A stretch of 35,607 nt of DNA from NCBI GenBank assembly GCA_023264155.1, contig JALQTD010000005.1, positions 1 through 35,607 of the forward strand, in the 5' to 3' direction. A program made the position numbers and the translations under genes. The notes beneath the pieces are model-generated. The model had not been told where the DNA came from. It saw only the letters and a program-made list of their open reading frames with translations, and did not search any database. This DNA is from Flavobacteriales bacterium (lineage in GTDB: Bacteria > Bacteroidota > Bacteroidia > Flavobacteriales_D > Sanyastnellaceae). Below are positions 1-9,334 of this stretch, piece by piece; position 1 is the first letter of the stretch; each line of letters opens with the position of its first letter.

Positions 1-1564
1 GAATGCCCGAGAAGCCCGGATGATCAGGGCTGTGGCTCCACCAGATGAAGATAGGCTTGCCCACGATGTGATCCTCAGGCACGAAACCCCAGTAGCTGCT
101 GTCGGCTGAGTTGTGGCGGTTGTCGCCCATCATCCAGTAATAATCCTGCTCGAATGTGTAGGTCGTGGCGGGCGCGCCGTCGATGAGCACCTTGTCCCCT
201 TGCTCCACCAGGTCATGTCCCTCGTAAACCGAGATCACCCGGCGGTACAGGTCCCGGTTCCGCTTGTTCAATGGGACGGTCTGTCCGGCCTTTGGGATGG
301 TGACAGGCCCGAAGTGATCGGGGTCCCACGTGTCGAACTCGGGAGAAGACACGTTGGGGAACATGGCCAACCGGCCGCGGTAGTCCTCGTGGTACTTCCG
401 CGTCACCTGGGCGACCAAGGCGCTTTCCCGCAATTGCTGCGCCTCGCTTTCGGTGAGGGCGAGCAGGGCGACCACGTGTTCGCCTTCGGCCCGCATTTGG
501 CCTGCGACATCGATGTTCGTCAATCCCAAATCGTTCCACGCCCGCTTCACGGCCTGCCCGTTGATGAAGTGGACCTCGTAATCGAATTGCAAGCCCGCCG
601 GATTGTCAACGGGCTTCCCATTGATGTGCAGCTGTCCGTCGACCACGCTCAGCTCCTCACCGGGCAGCCCCACGCAGCGCTTGACATAGTGCTCCATCTT
701 GTCCATCGGCCGTGCGCGCAGTCCGTGCTGTTGCGCCAGTTGCTTCCGCGCCATGCCGTTGAATTTCCCAGGATCGGTGAGGTATGTGGGGATGCTGTTA
801 CCGGCCGCTGCAATCGCTTGTTGGCGCAGCAAAGCGTAGTAATCGTGTCCGGCCAAATCCGGATGCACCACAATTGTGTCCCCATGCGGGAAGTTGAACA
901 CCACAGCATCGTAACGCTCTACGTCGCCCAAGCCCGGCAGCCGCATGTACGGCAAGGAGAACCAAGGCAGGTAGCTCGAGGTCATGTTCCACGGCAACAC
1001 GTTGTGCATGAAGGGCACCGTCATCGGGGTCATGGGCACCTTCGGACCGTACGCCGTCTTGCTGACGTACAAGTAATCGCCTACGAGCATGCTGCCTTCC
1101 ATCGAGCCGGTCGGGATTTTGAAGGCTTCAAAAACGAAACTCCGTACGATGGTCGCCACGACCACCGCCCACAGGATGCTCTCGCTCCACTCCCGCACCG
1201 CAGACTTGCGCGTCCGGCTCCAGTCCCGCGGCCCCACGTGCTTGTCGCTGCCTTGGGCCAGCTCGAACAGCCCCCACCACGGCAGCGCCCCCATTTTCCA
1301 TTGTTCCGCCGTGGAGCGTTTACCGAACACGATGCCGAGTTCCACGTGCATGATGATGAGCATCAGGATGTTCACCCCGGGCACCAGCAACGGAAAAATC
1401 CAATACCACGGCCGGCCGATGAGATTCAAAAACGCCAACAAGTGCAACCCCGGAACGGCGCCGTGCCAGCTGGGGAGGTTCGCACGCCCCAACAGTTTGG
1501 GCAGAAAAATCAGCTGTTCCACCACCAACAGGGCAAGCAGCAACCAGGGAATCATCGAAAGCAT
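1..1564 (-). CDS. lepB: Signal peptidase I, 3' end cut by window start
   Basis: Inner-membrane serine protease that removes Sec signal peptides. Translating the minus strand from the ATG at 1562-1564 gives 521 codons with no stop before the window edge. Hydrophobic stretches lie at about residues 1-22 and 50-76 (the N-terminal membrane region seen in Bacteroidota signal peptidases), with another near 130-145. Then comes the catalytic box GSMEGSMLVGDYLYVSK, with nucleophile Ser154. Further on are a VKRCVGLPGEE segment carrying the general-base lysine and the box E motif MGDNRHNSADSSYWG. The last visible residues, WWSHSPDHPGFSGI, are typical of the family C-terminus, so only a few residues are missing. 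It is about 150-200 residues longer than E. coli-type enzymes in its middle domain, as is usual for Bacteroidota. It follows the DUF5683 gene by 36 bases; a CATTTTTG box at 1585-1592 could add a promoter. Confidence 0.95.
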   Translation of the reverse strand, partial: MLSMIPWLLLALLVVEQLIFLPKLLGRANLPSWHGAVPGLHLLAFLNLIGRPWYWIFPLLVPGVNILMLIIMHVELGIVFGKRSTAEQWKMGALPWWGLFELAQGSDKHVGPRDWSRTRKSAVREWSESILWAVVVATIVRSFVFEAFKIPTGSMEGSMLVGDYLYVSKTAYGPKVPMTPMTVPFMHNVLPWNMTSSYLPWFSLPYMRLPGLGDVERYDAVVFNFPHGDTIVVHPDLAGHDYYALLRQQAIAAAGNSIPTYLTDPGKFNGMARKQLAQQHGLRARPMDKMEHYVKRCVGLPGEELSVVDGQLHINGKPVDNPAGLQFDYEVHFINGQAVKRAWNDLGLTNIDVAGQMRAEGEHVVALLALTESEAQQLRESALVAQVTRKYHEDYRGRLAMFPNVSSPEFDTWDPDHFGPVTIPKAGQTVPLNKRNRDLYRRVISVYEGHDLVEQGDKVLIDGAPATTYTFEQDYYWMMGDNRHNSADSSYWGFVPEDHIVGKPIFIWWSHSPDHPGFSGI

Positions 1565-1600
1565 GGGTCAGGTTTGAATCGGGTCAAAAATGCGGTTTTT

Positions 1601-2173
1601 TTACCAAGTAGTCCGGCTCGCGGAGCGGGAATGGGGAATTTTGGCCAAATCCCAACGCAATCCCACGCCCCATATTGCCCGGCCATCCGGCATCGGTTCT
1701 ACGTGCAACCCCGCTTTCAGGTTCTCCGAAACATCGAATTCCATCAAATGGGCATCCACGTTGGCGTCGAGTACCGACAGCCCGTGCACCGCGAGCAGGG
1801 CAAGGAAGCTCACGTCGCGCTGCCGGCGGTAGAACAGCGCCCGGTCGTTCAGCTCCGCCGCCGTGAACCCCGTCGCATTCACCGTGCCCGCATCGCCATC
1901 GGTCTCTGCCACCAAGGCGTCCCGAAACGTCCGAAATTCCGCCGCGTTGAACTGAATGCTCGAAGCCGTCCACCACACCCCGGCCCACACGATGGGCGCC
2001 TTCCAAAACTTCCGGTTCAACAGCTGCCCCGCACCCGGCAGCACCGCCGCCGCCACCGTCGTCCGGTGGATCCGACGGTCCTGCTCGGCGCGCGCCAACT
2101 CGAGCGAGTCGGTTTGGCCCCAACACCCCGCTGCGGCCGCGAATAACAGGCCGCCAAGGACCCCCCACCTCAC
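1601..2173 (-). CDS. DUF5683-family membrane/envelope protein, GTG start
   Basis: A 190-residue protein of unknown function. The N-terminus (VRWGVLGGLLFAAAAG) looks like a signal peptide or anchor. The core holds AAVLPGAGQLLNRKFWKAP, which matches the DUF5683 signature of a small Gly-rich hydrophobic turn followed by a lysine/tryptophan segment. The start is a GTG (2171-2173) that overlaps the parB stop as GTGA, so the two genes are very likely translationally coupled. As I recall, many Bacteroidota carry parA, parB, DUF5683, dapB and lepB in a row; here dapB is absent and lepB follows directly. The C-terminus is Arg/Ser rich (HSRSASRTTW). The role is not known; the constant position between partition genes and lepB is the only clue. 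Confidence 0.8.
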   Translation of the reverse strand: MRWGVLGGLLFAAAAGCWGQTDSLELARAEQDRRIHRTTVAAAVLPGAGQLLNRKFWKAPIVWAGVWWTASSIQFNAAEFRTFRDALVAETDGDAGTVNATGFTAAELNDRALFYRRQRDVSFLALLAVHGLSVLDANVDAHLMEFDVSENLKAGLHVEPMPDGRAIWGVGLRWDLAKIPHSRSASRTTW

Positions 2174-3078
2174 AGGTTCATCATCTGCAAAATCCGGTGC
2201 AGGTCCTCCGCATCGGTGTACGCAATCTCAATCCTCCCGCTCCCGTCGCCCTTCGCCTTCAGCGCCGCGTGCCGCCCAAACTGCTTCCGCAAATCCTCGT
2301 CCACCTTCCGCTCATCGAAACTGAGCACCGGCTTGGTCACCCGCTTCGTCGGCACGGCGGGCGCGGGTTGCGCCAGTTCCTCCACCTGCCGCACACTCAG
2401 CCCTTCCTCCTTGATCCGCGCGCACACCGCGAGCTGTTCCGCCACGTCCTCGAACGCCAGCAGCGCCCGCGCATGCCCCATGGTGATCGCCTTGCTGGCC
2501 ACTTCCATTTGGATCGCTCCGGGCAATTTCAGCAGCCGCAAGTGATTTGAAATGGCGGACCTGCTTTTGCCGATGCGCTTGCCGAGCTGGTCGTGCGTCA
2601 GATTGCACTCCTGCATCAACCGCTCGAGCGACACCGCCACTTCGATGGCGTGCAGGTCTTCCCGTTGGATGTTCTCGACCAACGCCATTTCGAGCAAGGT
2701 CTGGTCGTTCACCTCCCGGATGTACACCGGCACTTCGGTCAGCCCCGCTCGTTGCGAGGCGCGGAACCGCCGTTCGCCCGAAATGATTTGGTACCGGTTC
2801 GCCCGGATCTTGTGCACCGTGATGGGCTGGATGATGCCCAGCTCCGCGATGCTCTCGGCCAATTCGTCGAGCGCGGTTTCATTGAACTCGCGCCGGGGCT
2901 GTCCGGGATTGGCTTCAATCTGGGCGATGGCCACCATGGCGATTTGTCCGGCCATGTTGCCGATGACTTCGGGTTCGCGCGGCGCTGCCACCGGCTTTCG
3001 GGCGGGCGCCTCGCCAGCCGGCGCGGTATTCAACAAGGCCCCCAAGCCCCGTCCGAGTGCGGGTTGCTTCTTTGCCAT
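2170..3078 (-). CDS. parB: Chromosome partitioning protein ParB (CTPase, parS binding)
   Basis: A 302-residue ParB/Spo0J homologue. The N-terminal ParA-interacting stretch is KKQPALGRGLGALL (residues 3-16), followed by an Ala/Pro-rich linker. The ParB/sulfiredoxin-like nucleotide-binding domain carries NPGQPRREF (about 57-65) and the signature GERRFRAS (101-108). A helix-turn-helix domain around residues 155-180 includes QLGKRIGKSRSAISNHLRLL. The C-terminal residues LHRILQMMNL belong to the dimerisation region. In the family, ParB loads at parS, slides as a CTP-dependent clamp and stimulates ParA. It starts two bases after the parA stop and its TGA overlaps the GTG of the DUF5683 gene. I did not find a convincing full parS palindrome in the window. 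Confidence 0.97.
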   Translation of the reverse strand: MAKKQPALGRGLGALLNTAPAGEAPARKPVAAPREPEVIGNMAGQIAMVAIAQIEANPGQPRREFNETALDELAESIAELGIIQPITVHKIRANRYQIISGERRFRASQRAGLTEVPVYIREVNDQTLLEMALVENIQREDLHAIEVAVSLERLMQECNLTHDQLGKRIGKSRSAISNHLRLLKLPGAIQMEVASKAITMGHARALLAFEDVAEQLAVCARIKEEGLSVRQVEELAQPAPAVPTKRVTKPVLSFDERKVDEDLRKQFGRHAALKAKGDGSGRIEIAYTDAEDLHRILQMMNL

Positions 3079-3080
3079 GC

Positions 3081-3893
<813 letters not shown>

Positions 3894-3908
3894 GTGGTGG
3901 TCTGCCTA

Positions 3909-4604
3909 TCAGGCGGTGATTTGCTCCCCAATTTGGAGAAAAATGAGTTCTTTTCCGATTTCCGCAAACGCCGCTTGCGCCCGCAGTTTCCGGTCGTGGT
4001 CGAGGGCAATCGGAGGGAAGGTGTCGTAATGCAAGGCCAAAACCCGGTCGCAATCCAACATCTGCGCCGCCGCGAGCGCATCCTCCGGTCCCATCGTGAA
4101 CACATCGCCCACCGGCAAGCACGCCAAATCCGGCGTCCAATACCGTCCGATGAGCTCCATGTCCATGGTCAGCGCGGTATCCCCCGCGTGGTACACCCGC
4201 AACCCCTCGGCCTCGATGATGTATCCCGCGGGGTTGCCCCCCGGCGTGCCATCGGGCAGGGTAGAGGAGTGCACCGCATTCACCATCCGCACCTTGCCAT
4301 AAGGGCGTTGCAACACCCCGCCGTGGTTCATCGGCAACACGGTGTGCGCCCCTTTTCCTTGCATCCACATCGCCACCTCGTAGTTCGCGATGACATGAAC
4401 GCCAGGGCGAGCGGCGAGCTCCGGCGCATCCGCCACGTGGTCTTCGTGGCCGTGCGTCAGCAACAGGTCGTCCACCTCGAGACGCGACAAAGTGAGCCCA
4501 GCGGCTTCTGCGTGGGCGTTGGGGCTGATGAACGGGTCGATGACCACCCGGGAATTCCCGGTGGCCAAGCGGATTCCCGCATGTCCGAGGTACGTGATTT
4601 CCAT
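3909..4604 (-). CDS. UPF0173 metal-dependent hydrolase (beta-lactamase fold)
   Basis: A 231-residue protein of the metallo-beta-lactamase superfamily, UPF0173/YtkL type, substrate unknown. It opens with MEITYLGHAGIRL, the usual start of this family, which is why the ATG at 4602-4604 is preferred over an upstream in-frame start at 4667. The metal-binding motif is H51-G-H53-E-D55-H56. Later ligands are likely in NHGGV, VYHAGDTAL and LALHYDTFP. The start sits 15 bases downstream of a perfect TATCTTTG box, so it is probably the first gene of the operon leading into parA. What a metal hydrolase does beside the partition genes is unclear; co-transcription may be incidental. Confidence 0.9.
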   Translation of the reverse strand: MEITYLGHAGIRLATGNSRVVIDPFISPNAHAEAAGLTLSRLEVDDLLLTHGHEDHVADAPELAARPGVHVIANYEVAMWMQGKGAHTVLPMNHGGVLQRPYGKVRMVNAVHSSTLPDGTPGGNPAGYIIEAEGLRVYHAGDTALTMDMELIGRYWTPDLACLPVGDVFTMGPEDALAAAQMLDCDRVLALHYDTFPPIALDHDRKLRAQAAFAEIGKELIFLQIGEQITA

Positions 4605-4619
4605 GGTCGTGTGTTCCCC

Positions 4620-4627
4620 CAAAGATA
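4620..4627 (-). promoter_or_regulatory. Bacteroidota -7 box TATCTTTG for the UPF0173-parAB operon
   Basis: On the minus strand this reads TATCTTTG, an exact match to the Bacteroidota housekeeping -7 consensus TAnnTTTG. It lies 15 bases upstream of the ATG at 4604. No good TTG (-33) element sits at the usual 17-23 base spacing, which lowers confidence. Confidence 0.55.
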
Positions 4628-4638
4628 GGCGGCACACC

Positions 4639-4656
4639 CTCGCCCGCGAAGGCGAG
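4639..4656 (-). terminator. GC-rich hairpin after the DUF3276 gene
   Basis: CTCGCC and GGCGAG form a perfect 6-base stem around a CGCGAA loop. It lies just downstream of the DUF3276 stop (4686) and upstream of the next promoter. The T-run (TTTT, 4657-4660) is on the plus-strand side, so on the transcribed minus strand the hairpin lacks a following U-tract. It may act as a transcript-end stabiliser rather than a classical terminator. Confidence 0.3.
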
Positions 4657-4685
4657 TTTTCAACCAATTTCGCGCACTGCTCGGC

Positions 4686-5045
4686 TCAGAGGTCGTCAAA
4701 CGAGACGTCGCCGCCTGCAGGCTTCTCCTCGCTGCCAGCGTCCTCACCGCCCTCGGGCATTGAAGCCGCGCGCTCGGCAATCGGGTCGCGGTAATTGCCG
4801 GTGTCCATGAGCTCGGCAATCTTGTCCACCGCTTCCACAAACCCCTCCTCAAACTTCTCAAAATCCTCCCGGTACAGGAAGATTTTATGCTTGGAGAATC
4901 CTTCGCCTTCACCGCGGCGCTTGCTTTCCGTGATCGTGAGGTAGAGGTCCTTGCCCCGCGTCTCTTTCACGTCAAAAAAGTAGGTGCGCTTTCCCGCCGG
5001 AACCCGTACGGAGTAGACCTCGTCGTTGTTGTTGTAATCGCTCAT
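4686..5045 (-). CDS. DUF3276 / PUR-domain nucleic-acid-binding protein
   Basis: A 119-residue protein of the DUF3276 family, a bacterial PUR-alpha-like fold that binds single-stranded nucleic acid. After MSDYNNNDEVYSVRV the sequence alternates strands and a helix: RTYFFDVKETRGKDLYLTI, then SKRRGEGEGFSKHKIFLY and the helix EDFEKFEEGFVEAVDKI. The C-terminal 35 residues are acidic and low-complexity (EGGEDAGSEEKPAGG...DDL). The ATG at 5043-5045 is chosen because the conserved start MSDY begins there and a promoter box lies 18 bases upstream. It is monocistronic by layout, between the PKD protein and the UPF0173 gene. The fold assignment is from family knowledge; the cellular target is unknown. 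Confidence 0.85.
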   Translation of the reverse strand: MSDYNNNDEVYSVRVPAGKRTYFFDVKETRGKDLYLTITESKRRGEGEGFSKHKIFLYREDFEKFEEGFVEAVDKIAELMDTGNYRDPIAERAASMPEGGEDAGSEEKPAGGDVSFDDL

Positions 5046-5063
5046 CTGTCGTTCGCTTCCTTG

Positions 5064-5093
5064 CGAAGATATGACTTCCGTTGGGACTCGCAA
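5064..5093 (-). promoter_or_regulatory. Promoter of the DUF3276 gene (TTG, 19 bases, TATCTTCG)
   Basis: The minus strand has TTG at 5091-5093 and TATCTTCG at 5064-5071, with 19 bases between them. This fits the Bacteroidota -33/-7 arrangement with one mismatch in the -7 box. The box ends 18 bases before the ATG at 5045, giving a short leader of about a dozen bases. Confidence 0.55.
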
Positions 5094-5100
5094 GCAATCC

Positions 5101-7794
5101 TCAACGAATCAATGTAATCAGGCCGGATTGTTCGGTGGGCATCCGCAATTGGTCCTCGTACCAAATCCGATAATGGTAAAGCCCGTCTGGCGCGTAGTGG
5201 GCGCCATCGTGGATTTGGCCCAACCACGGAGTGGACGCATCTTCCGTTTCCCAAATCTTCTCGCCCCAGCGGTTGTAGACCTCGCACCGGTAGGCCGTGA
5301 CGCCCAGGGCCGAAGGCATCCAGACGTCGTTCATGCCGTCGTTGTTGGGGCTGAAGGCGTTGGGCGCGTAGAAGACCGTTCCGTTCACGGCCACCTGTCC
5401 TTCTGCGGTGGCGGTGCATCCCGCGGGGTTGACCACGGTTTGGGTCACCGTAAACAGGCCGCCTTCCGTGTACGTATACGTTCCTTCACACCCGTTCATG
5501 CTGCCGCCATCGCCGAAGAAGTAAAAGCACTCCGCGTCCGCGCTCGCGTACGAATCGACGGTGACCGTGGGGGTCAAGATGTCCACCACGTTGGGTTCGA
5601 TGTCAAACCCGGCATCGGGCGGGGCGTAAATGTCCACATACGAGGGGATCTGCAACGTCAGTTCTTGCGCGCAGTACCCCCCGGTCGACATTTCCAGCGT
5701 TACCGGGAAGTTGCCGGGCACATCGTACACGTGCGACGGGTTGGCGGCCGGGGAGGTGCTTCCGTCCCCAAAGTGCCACAGGTAGGTGGTCGCGGTCTCT
5801 GTCGTCGACAGGTTGGTGAAGTTGACCAAATGCGGAGGGCACCCCGCCAGCGGCCCACCTTGGAACTGAATGGTCGGATCGGCGATGACCCAAACCGATT
5901 CCGTGTGCGCTACGTCGCACCCGTTCGCCGAGGCCGTAACAGTGATGTCGAAGGTCCCCGGTTCAGCGTACACGAGGTTGCTCACCGTCCCACCGTTCAC
6001 GTTCGCCGAAACCGTCGGCCCGCCGAAGTCCCAAGCGTAAGTGGTTTCGGGGATGTTCGAGGCAATCACCGACATCGCAAAGTTGTTCGTCGAAAAGCAA
6101 TCGGGAGTCAAGGGCGGGAAAGTCGGGTCGATGAGCGGGAAGATCTCCACGGTGGCCGTTGCGGTGTCGGGACACGTATAGTCCGCCGAGGCAATCAAGG
6201 TGATGGCGTAAATGCCGTCGCTGGGGAATGTGAAGCTCGGCGACACGCTGGTGCTCGCATCTCCCGGGTTCCCCGTTCCGAAGTCCCACAGGTAGTTCGT
6301 CGCATCGGTCGAGTTGTTCTCGAAGTCAAAAGTGAATCCTTGGCAGAACGAGGTTTGGTCCTCGATTGAGGCTTGCGGCCAAGGCGGTGCCTCCCATTCA
6401 AAGGTGGTGCTCGCGGTGCATCCAAAATGCGAGGCAATCAAATTCACCTCGAAGGACGCGGCGTTGTTGAAGTGGATCCACTGCGGTGATTCGACGTTCG
6501 CGTTGCTCGGCGTGCCCCCGGCGAAGCTCCAATCCAACTCCGTGGACGGGTTGAAAGCCCCTTGCGCATCGAAGGCGAAGTAGGACGTGTTCTCCGAGCA
6601 CATGTAATCCGCAAGGACCACCGTGGGCTCAATGGGCTCGTAGACATAGAAGGTCTGGAACGACGTGTCGGCACAAGGCCAGCCGGGGTTCGCAACCAGC
6701 ATCACCTCGTAGACCCCGGTGTCCGGGAAGGTGTAGGTGGGTTCGAAGTCGGTGCTGACATCGTTCGCGGCGCCTTCCACCCCGAAATTCCACTCGAAGA
6801 ACTGCCCGTTCACGCTGTTGTTCTCGAACGTCATGGTTTCCCCGACGCAGAGTTGCTCAGCGGTCTGGGGTTGGACGGAGGAAATGATGTTGGGGTCGCA
6901 GTTCACCACGTTGAACTGGAAGTCCCGCAAGACCGTGCTGAGCAGCTCGCCGTCGCGGTATTCGCTGACGCACACGCCGATCACGAACAGGCCGACTTGG
7001 GTCGGGGTGCCTGTGATTTGGCCGGTGATGGGGTCGATTTCAAAGTTCGGGTTGTCCGTGATCGGATCGAGGGCGCTGAACCCGCCGTTGTAGGGGATGT
7101 TCGTGAAGGTGAATGCCGGCTGCGGCGTCGGGGCCGGGTCGAAGGCGGATCCTCCATTGATGGGTGTGCAAAACGAGTAGGCCAAACTGTCGCCGTCCGC
7201 ATCGGTGGCGCTGTGGTCCATGAAGAATTCGAAGTTGCGGCAAATAGCGGCCGGCGGGTAGTTCACGAACTGCGGGCTCGAGTTGGGCGCGGCGTTCGTG
7301 GTGTTGGGCGGGATTTGCGTCGTCAGGGTGATCCCCACGTCGTCGGATTGCGCCACATTGATGATGCCGGCGTTCCGGCAGCAGCGCTGGAAGACCAAAT
7401 CGTATCCGATCGCACTCGGCGGCAGCGTCTGCACCGTGGTGTACTCCAAGCGCTGCATGCACAGTTCTTCCGGCAGGATGCCACACGGGTTCTCGAGGAC
7501 GGTCGGCACGGGCGTCGTGGAGGCTTGGGTGAGCGGGATGTCCACGAGGTTGTAGGTGTCGCTCCCCTCGAAGATGCCCAGCATGATGCTTTGGTCCAAA
7601 TTGTTGCCATTCAACCCATTCGGCTCATTGCAATCCCGGTAGAAAATGACGGTGATTTGGTACTGGTTGTTGCCCAAATGCGTGTAGAAAATCTCGCCGC
7701 CCAGCGCATGCCCCGCGCGCGCCTCCGGCCCCCACACCGCGGCGGCTCCCAACACGAGAAGCGCCGCCAACAGGTGCCTCATCCAACCTCCCAT
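5101..7794 (-). CDS. Secreted PKD-repeat protein with T9SS type B sorting domain
   Basis: An 897-residue surface or secreted protein. The signal peptide is MRHLLAALLVLGAAAVWG ending near ARA-G. It is followed by the N-terminal domain GGEIFYTHLGNNQYQITVI found in many Bacteroidota PKD proteins. About six PKD-like units follow, each marked by an F-G core: EWNFG, LDWSFAGG, YLWDFG, YAWDFGG, YLWHFGDGS and YFFGDGG. Cysteines are frequent and probably disulfide-linked. The C-terminus has FYAPNAFSPNNDGMNDVW, then YNRWGEKIW and ends in TEQSGLITLIR, the CHU_C/gliding-motility-associated type B sorting domain, so it is a T9SS cargo. The ATG at 7794 is preferred because the -7 box at 7820-7827 would start the transcript near 7813. 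Ligand or adhesion target is unknown. Confidence 0.9.
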   Translation of the reverse strand: MGGWMRHLLAALLVLGAAAVWGPEARAGHALGGEIFYTHLGNNQYQITVIFYRDCNEPNGLNGNNLDQSIMLGIFEGSDTYNLVDIPLTQASTTPVPTVLENPCGILPEELCMQRLEYTTVQTLPPSAIGYDLVFQRCCRNAGIINVAQSDDVGITLTTQIPPNTTNAAPNSSPQFVNYPPAAICRNFEFFMDHSATDADGDSLAYSFCTPINGGSAFDPAPTPQPAFTFTNIPYNGGFSALDPITDNPNFEIDPITGQITGTPTQVGLFVIGVCVSEYRDGELLSTVLRDFQFNVVNCDPNIISSVQPQTAEQLCVGETMTFENNSVNGQFFEWNFGVEGAANDVSTDFEPTYTFPDTGVYEVMLVANPGWPCADTSFQTFYVYEPIEPTVVLADYMCSENTSYFAFDAQGAFNPSTELDWSFAGGTPSNANVESPQWIHFNNAASFEVNLIASHFGCTASTTFEWEAPPWPQASIEDQTSFCQGFTFDFENNSTDATNYLWDFGTGNPGDASTSVSPSFTFPSDGIYAITLIASADYTCPDTATATVEIFPLIDPTFPPLTPDCFSTNNFAMSVIASNIPETTYAWDFGGPTVSANVNGGTVSNLVYAEPGTFDITVTASANGCDVAHTESVWVIADPTIQFQGGPLAGCPPHLVNFTNLSTTETATTYLWHFGDGSTSPAANPSHVYDVPGNFPVTLEMSTGGYCAQELTLQIPSYVDIYAPPDAGFDIEPNVVDILTPTVTVDSYASADAECFYFFGDGGSMNGCEGTYTYTEGGLFTVTQTVVNPAGCTATAEGQVAVNGTVFYAPNAFSPNNDGMNDVWMPSALGVTAYRCEVYNRWGEKIWETEDASTPWLGQIHDGAHYAPDGLYHYRIWYEDQLRMPTEQSGLITLIR

Positions 7795-7819
7795 TCTTAC
7801 ACGTTCATTCATCTGCAAC

Positions 7820-7827
7820 CAAAGGTA
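7820..7827 (-). promoter_or_regulatory. -7 box TACCTTTG for the PKD-repeat gene
   Basis: The minus strand reads TACCTTTG, an exact TAnnTTTG match, 25 bases before the ATG at 7794. It makes the upstream in-frame ATG at 7812 an unlikely start, because transcription would begin at about that position. No clear -33 element is present. Confidence 0.5.
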
Positions 7828-7932
7828 CGTTTGCAGGCCACGAAACCTTGGTGACCGCAATCAAAACACGCAGAAGTCAGAGAAGGTTGCAAGATGACGT
7901 ACCTTCGAAGCGTGGAAGAACAAGTGAAGCGC

Positions 7933-9306
7933 ATGCGGTTCGTGGAGTTGGAGCTCCATCCGGACATCGAGGACGCCCTATTGGATATGGGGTTCGAAGA
8001 AGCAACCCCCATTCAGACATTGGCCATCCCCCCAGCCGTTCAAGGCAAGGACCTCATGGGCATCGCCCAAACGGGTACGGGGAAAACCGCGGCGTTCCTG
8101 CTGCCGGTCATGGACCGCATCATGGACCTGCCCGACAACGGCAAGGTCAAGGCGCTCATCGTGGTGCCGACCCGCGAGCTCGCCACGCAAATCGACCAGG
8201 CTGTGGAAGGCTTTGCCTACTACGCGAAGATCACGAGCTTGGCGATTTACGGCGGTGGAAGCGGGCACGAATTCACCCGTGAAAAGCAGGCCCTGACGAA
8301 GGGAGCGGACATCATCATCGCGACCCCGGGCCGCTTGTTGAGCCACCTCAACCTCGGATACGTCGACTTGTCCGAGTTGCAGACGCTCATCCTCGACGAG
8401 GCGGACCGGATGCTCGACATGGGGTTCTACGGGGACATCATGCGCATCGCCGAGCATTGCCGGAAGGAGCGCCAGACGTTGCTGTTCTCCGCCACCATGC
8501 CCGACCGCATCAAGGAGTTGTCGCGCACGTTGCTCAAGGACCCCGTGCAGGTGCAATTGGCCTTGTCAAAGCCCGCAGAGAAGATCAAGCAGGGCGCCTA
8601 CATCGTGTTCGATCACCAGAAGGACGAGGTGTTGGTCGACGTGCTGAAAGATCGCCAGGTGAAGAGTGGCATCGTGTTCACGTCGCGGAAGCGGACGGTT
8701 TCGCAGATCACGCGCGTGCTCAAGAAGGCGGGGATTGTGTGCGACCGGATTTCATCGGATTTGGACCAAAACGAGCGCGAGGAAGTCATGCTCGGTTTCC
8801 GCCAACGCAAGATCCCGATCCTCGTGGCCACCGACGTGGTGAGCCGCGGCATCGACATCGATAACATTGAGCTGGTTGTCAATTATGACGTTCCCCCGAA
8901 TGAAGAAGATTACGTGCACCGCATCGGCCGAACCGCTCGTGCCGACCGCGATGGCGAGGGCATCACATTGGTTTCGCCAGAAGACCAGTACCGCTTCAAG
9001 AAAATCGAAAAGCTCATCGAAAAGGAGGTGCCCAAGCTCGCCCTTCCGGAGCGCGTGGGACCTGGGCCGGAATACACGGGCAAGTCTTCGGGCGGCCGCG
9101 GTGATCGCGGTGGCCGTGGTGGCCGCTCCGGTGGCGGAGGCAAGCCCCGTTCGGGCGGCAATGGCGGTTCACGGGGAGGCGGCAAGTCCCGTGGTGGCGG
9201 CAAGGGCGATGGCACCCGCAACCACGCACCCAAGCAAGGAGAAGGTTCCAACAAGCCCCGCCGCAAGATGCGCCGCCGACACGACAACGGCTCCCAAGGC
9301 GCTTGA
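7933..9306 (+). CDS. DEAD-box RNA helicase, RhlE-like, with RGG-type tail
   Basis: An ATP-dependent RNA helicase of 457 residues, probably in ribosome assembly or RNA turnover, especially in the cold. The Q motif (EEATPIQ), motif I (AQTGTGKT), Ia (PTRELA), Ib (TPGR), II (DEAD), III (SAT), V (ATDVVSRGID) and VI (HRIGRTAR) all appear in order. The last 80 residues or so are a Gly/Arg/Ser tail (GRGDRGGRGGRSGGGG and similar) ending in a basic patch, PRRKMRRRH, typical of RNA-binding extensions. The start at 7933 (MRFVELELHPDIEDAL) fits the family N-terminus; an in-frame ATG at 7894 would add 13 residues. It is divergent from the PKD gene and followed by msrB 28 bases later. Confidence 0.95.
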   Translation: MRFVELELHPDIEDALLDMGFEEATPIQTLAIPPAVQGKDLMGIAQTGTGKTAAFLLPVMDRIMDLPDNGKVKALIVVPTRELATQIDQAVEGFAYYAKITSLAIYGGGSGHEFTREKQALTKGADIIIATPGRLLSHLNLGYVDLSELQTLILDEADRMLDMGFYGDIMRIAEHCRKERQTLLFSATMPDRIKELSRTLLKDPVQVQLALSKPAEKIKQGAYIVFDHQKDEVLVDVLKDRQVKSGIVFTSRKRTVSQITRVLKKAGIVCDRISSDLDQNEREEVMLGFRQRKIPILVATDVVSRGIDIDNIELVVNYDVPPNEEDYVHRIGRTARADRDGEGITLVSPEDQYRFKKIEKLIEKEVPKLALPERVGPGPEYTGKSSGGRGDRGGRGGRSGGGGKPRSGGNGGSRGGGKSRGGGKGDGTRNHAPKQGEGSNKPRRKMRRRHDNGSQGA

Positions 9307-9334
9307 TGCCAGCCCCTTGTTCGACCCCAGCATC

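Noticed and set aside
113-2146. A 677-codon open frame on the plus strand
   Set aside because: It lies antisense to lepB and the DUF5683 gene, has a His/Pro/Arg-rich composition and no motif. It is a typical antisense frame of GC-rich DNA.
4960-4980. TTTCACGTCAAA resembling half of a parS site
   Set aside because: Only one half matches TTTCACG; the second half does not complete the TGTTTCACGTGAAACA palindrome, and it is inside the DUF3276 coding region.
5071-7854. Two long plus-strand frames of about 430 codons each
   Set aside because: Both are antisense to the PKD-repeat gene, whose repeats and sorting domain are clear. The frames mirror its codon pattern.
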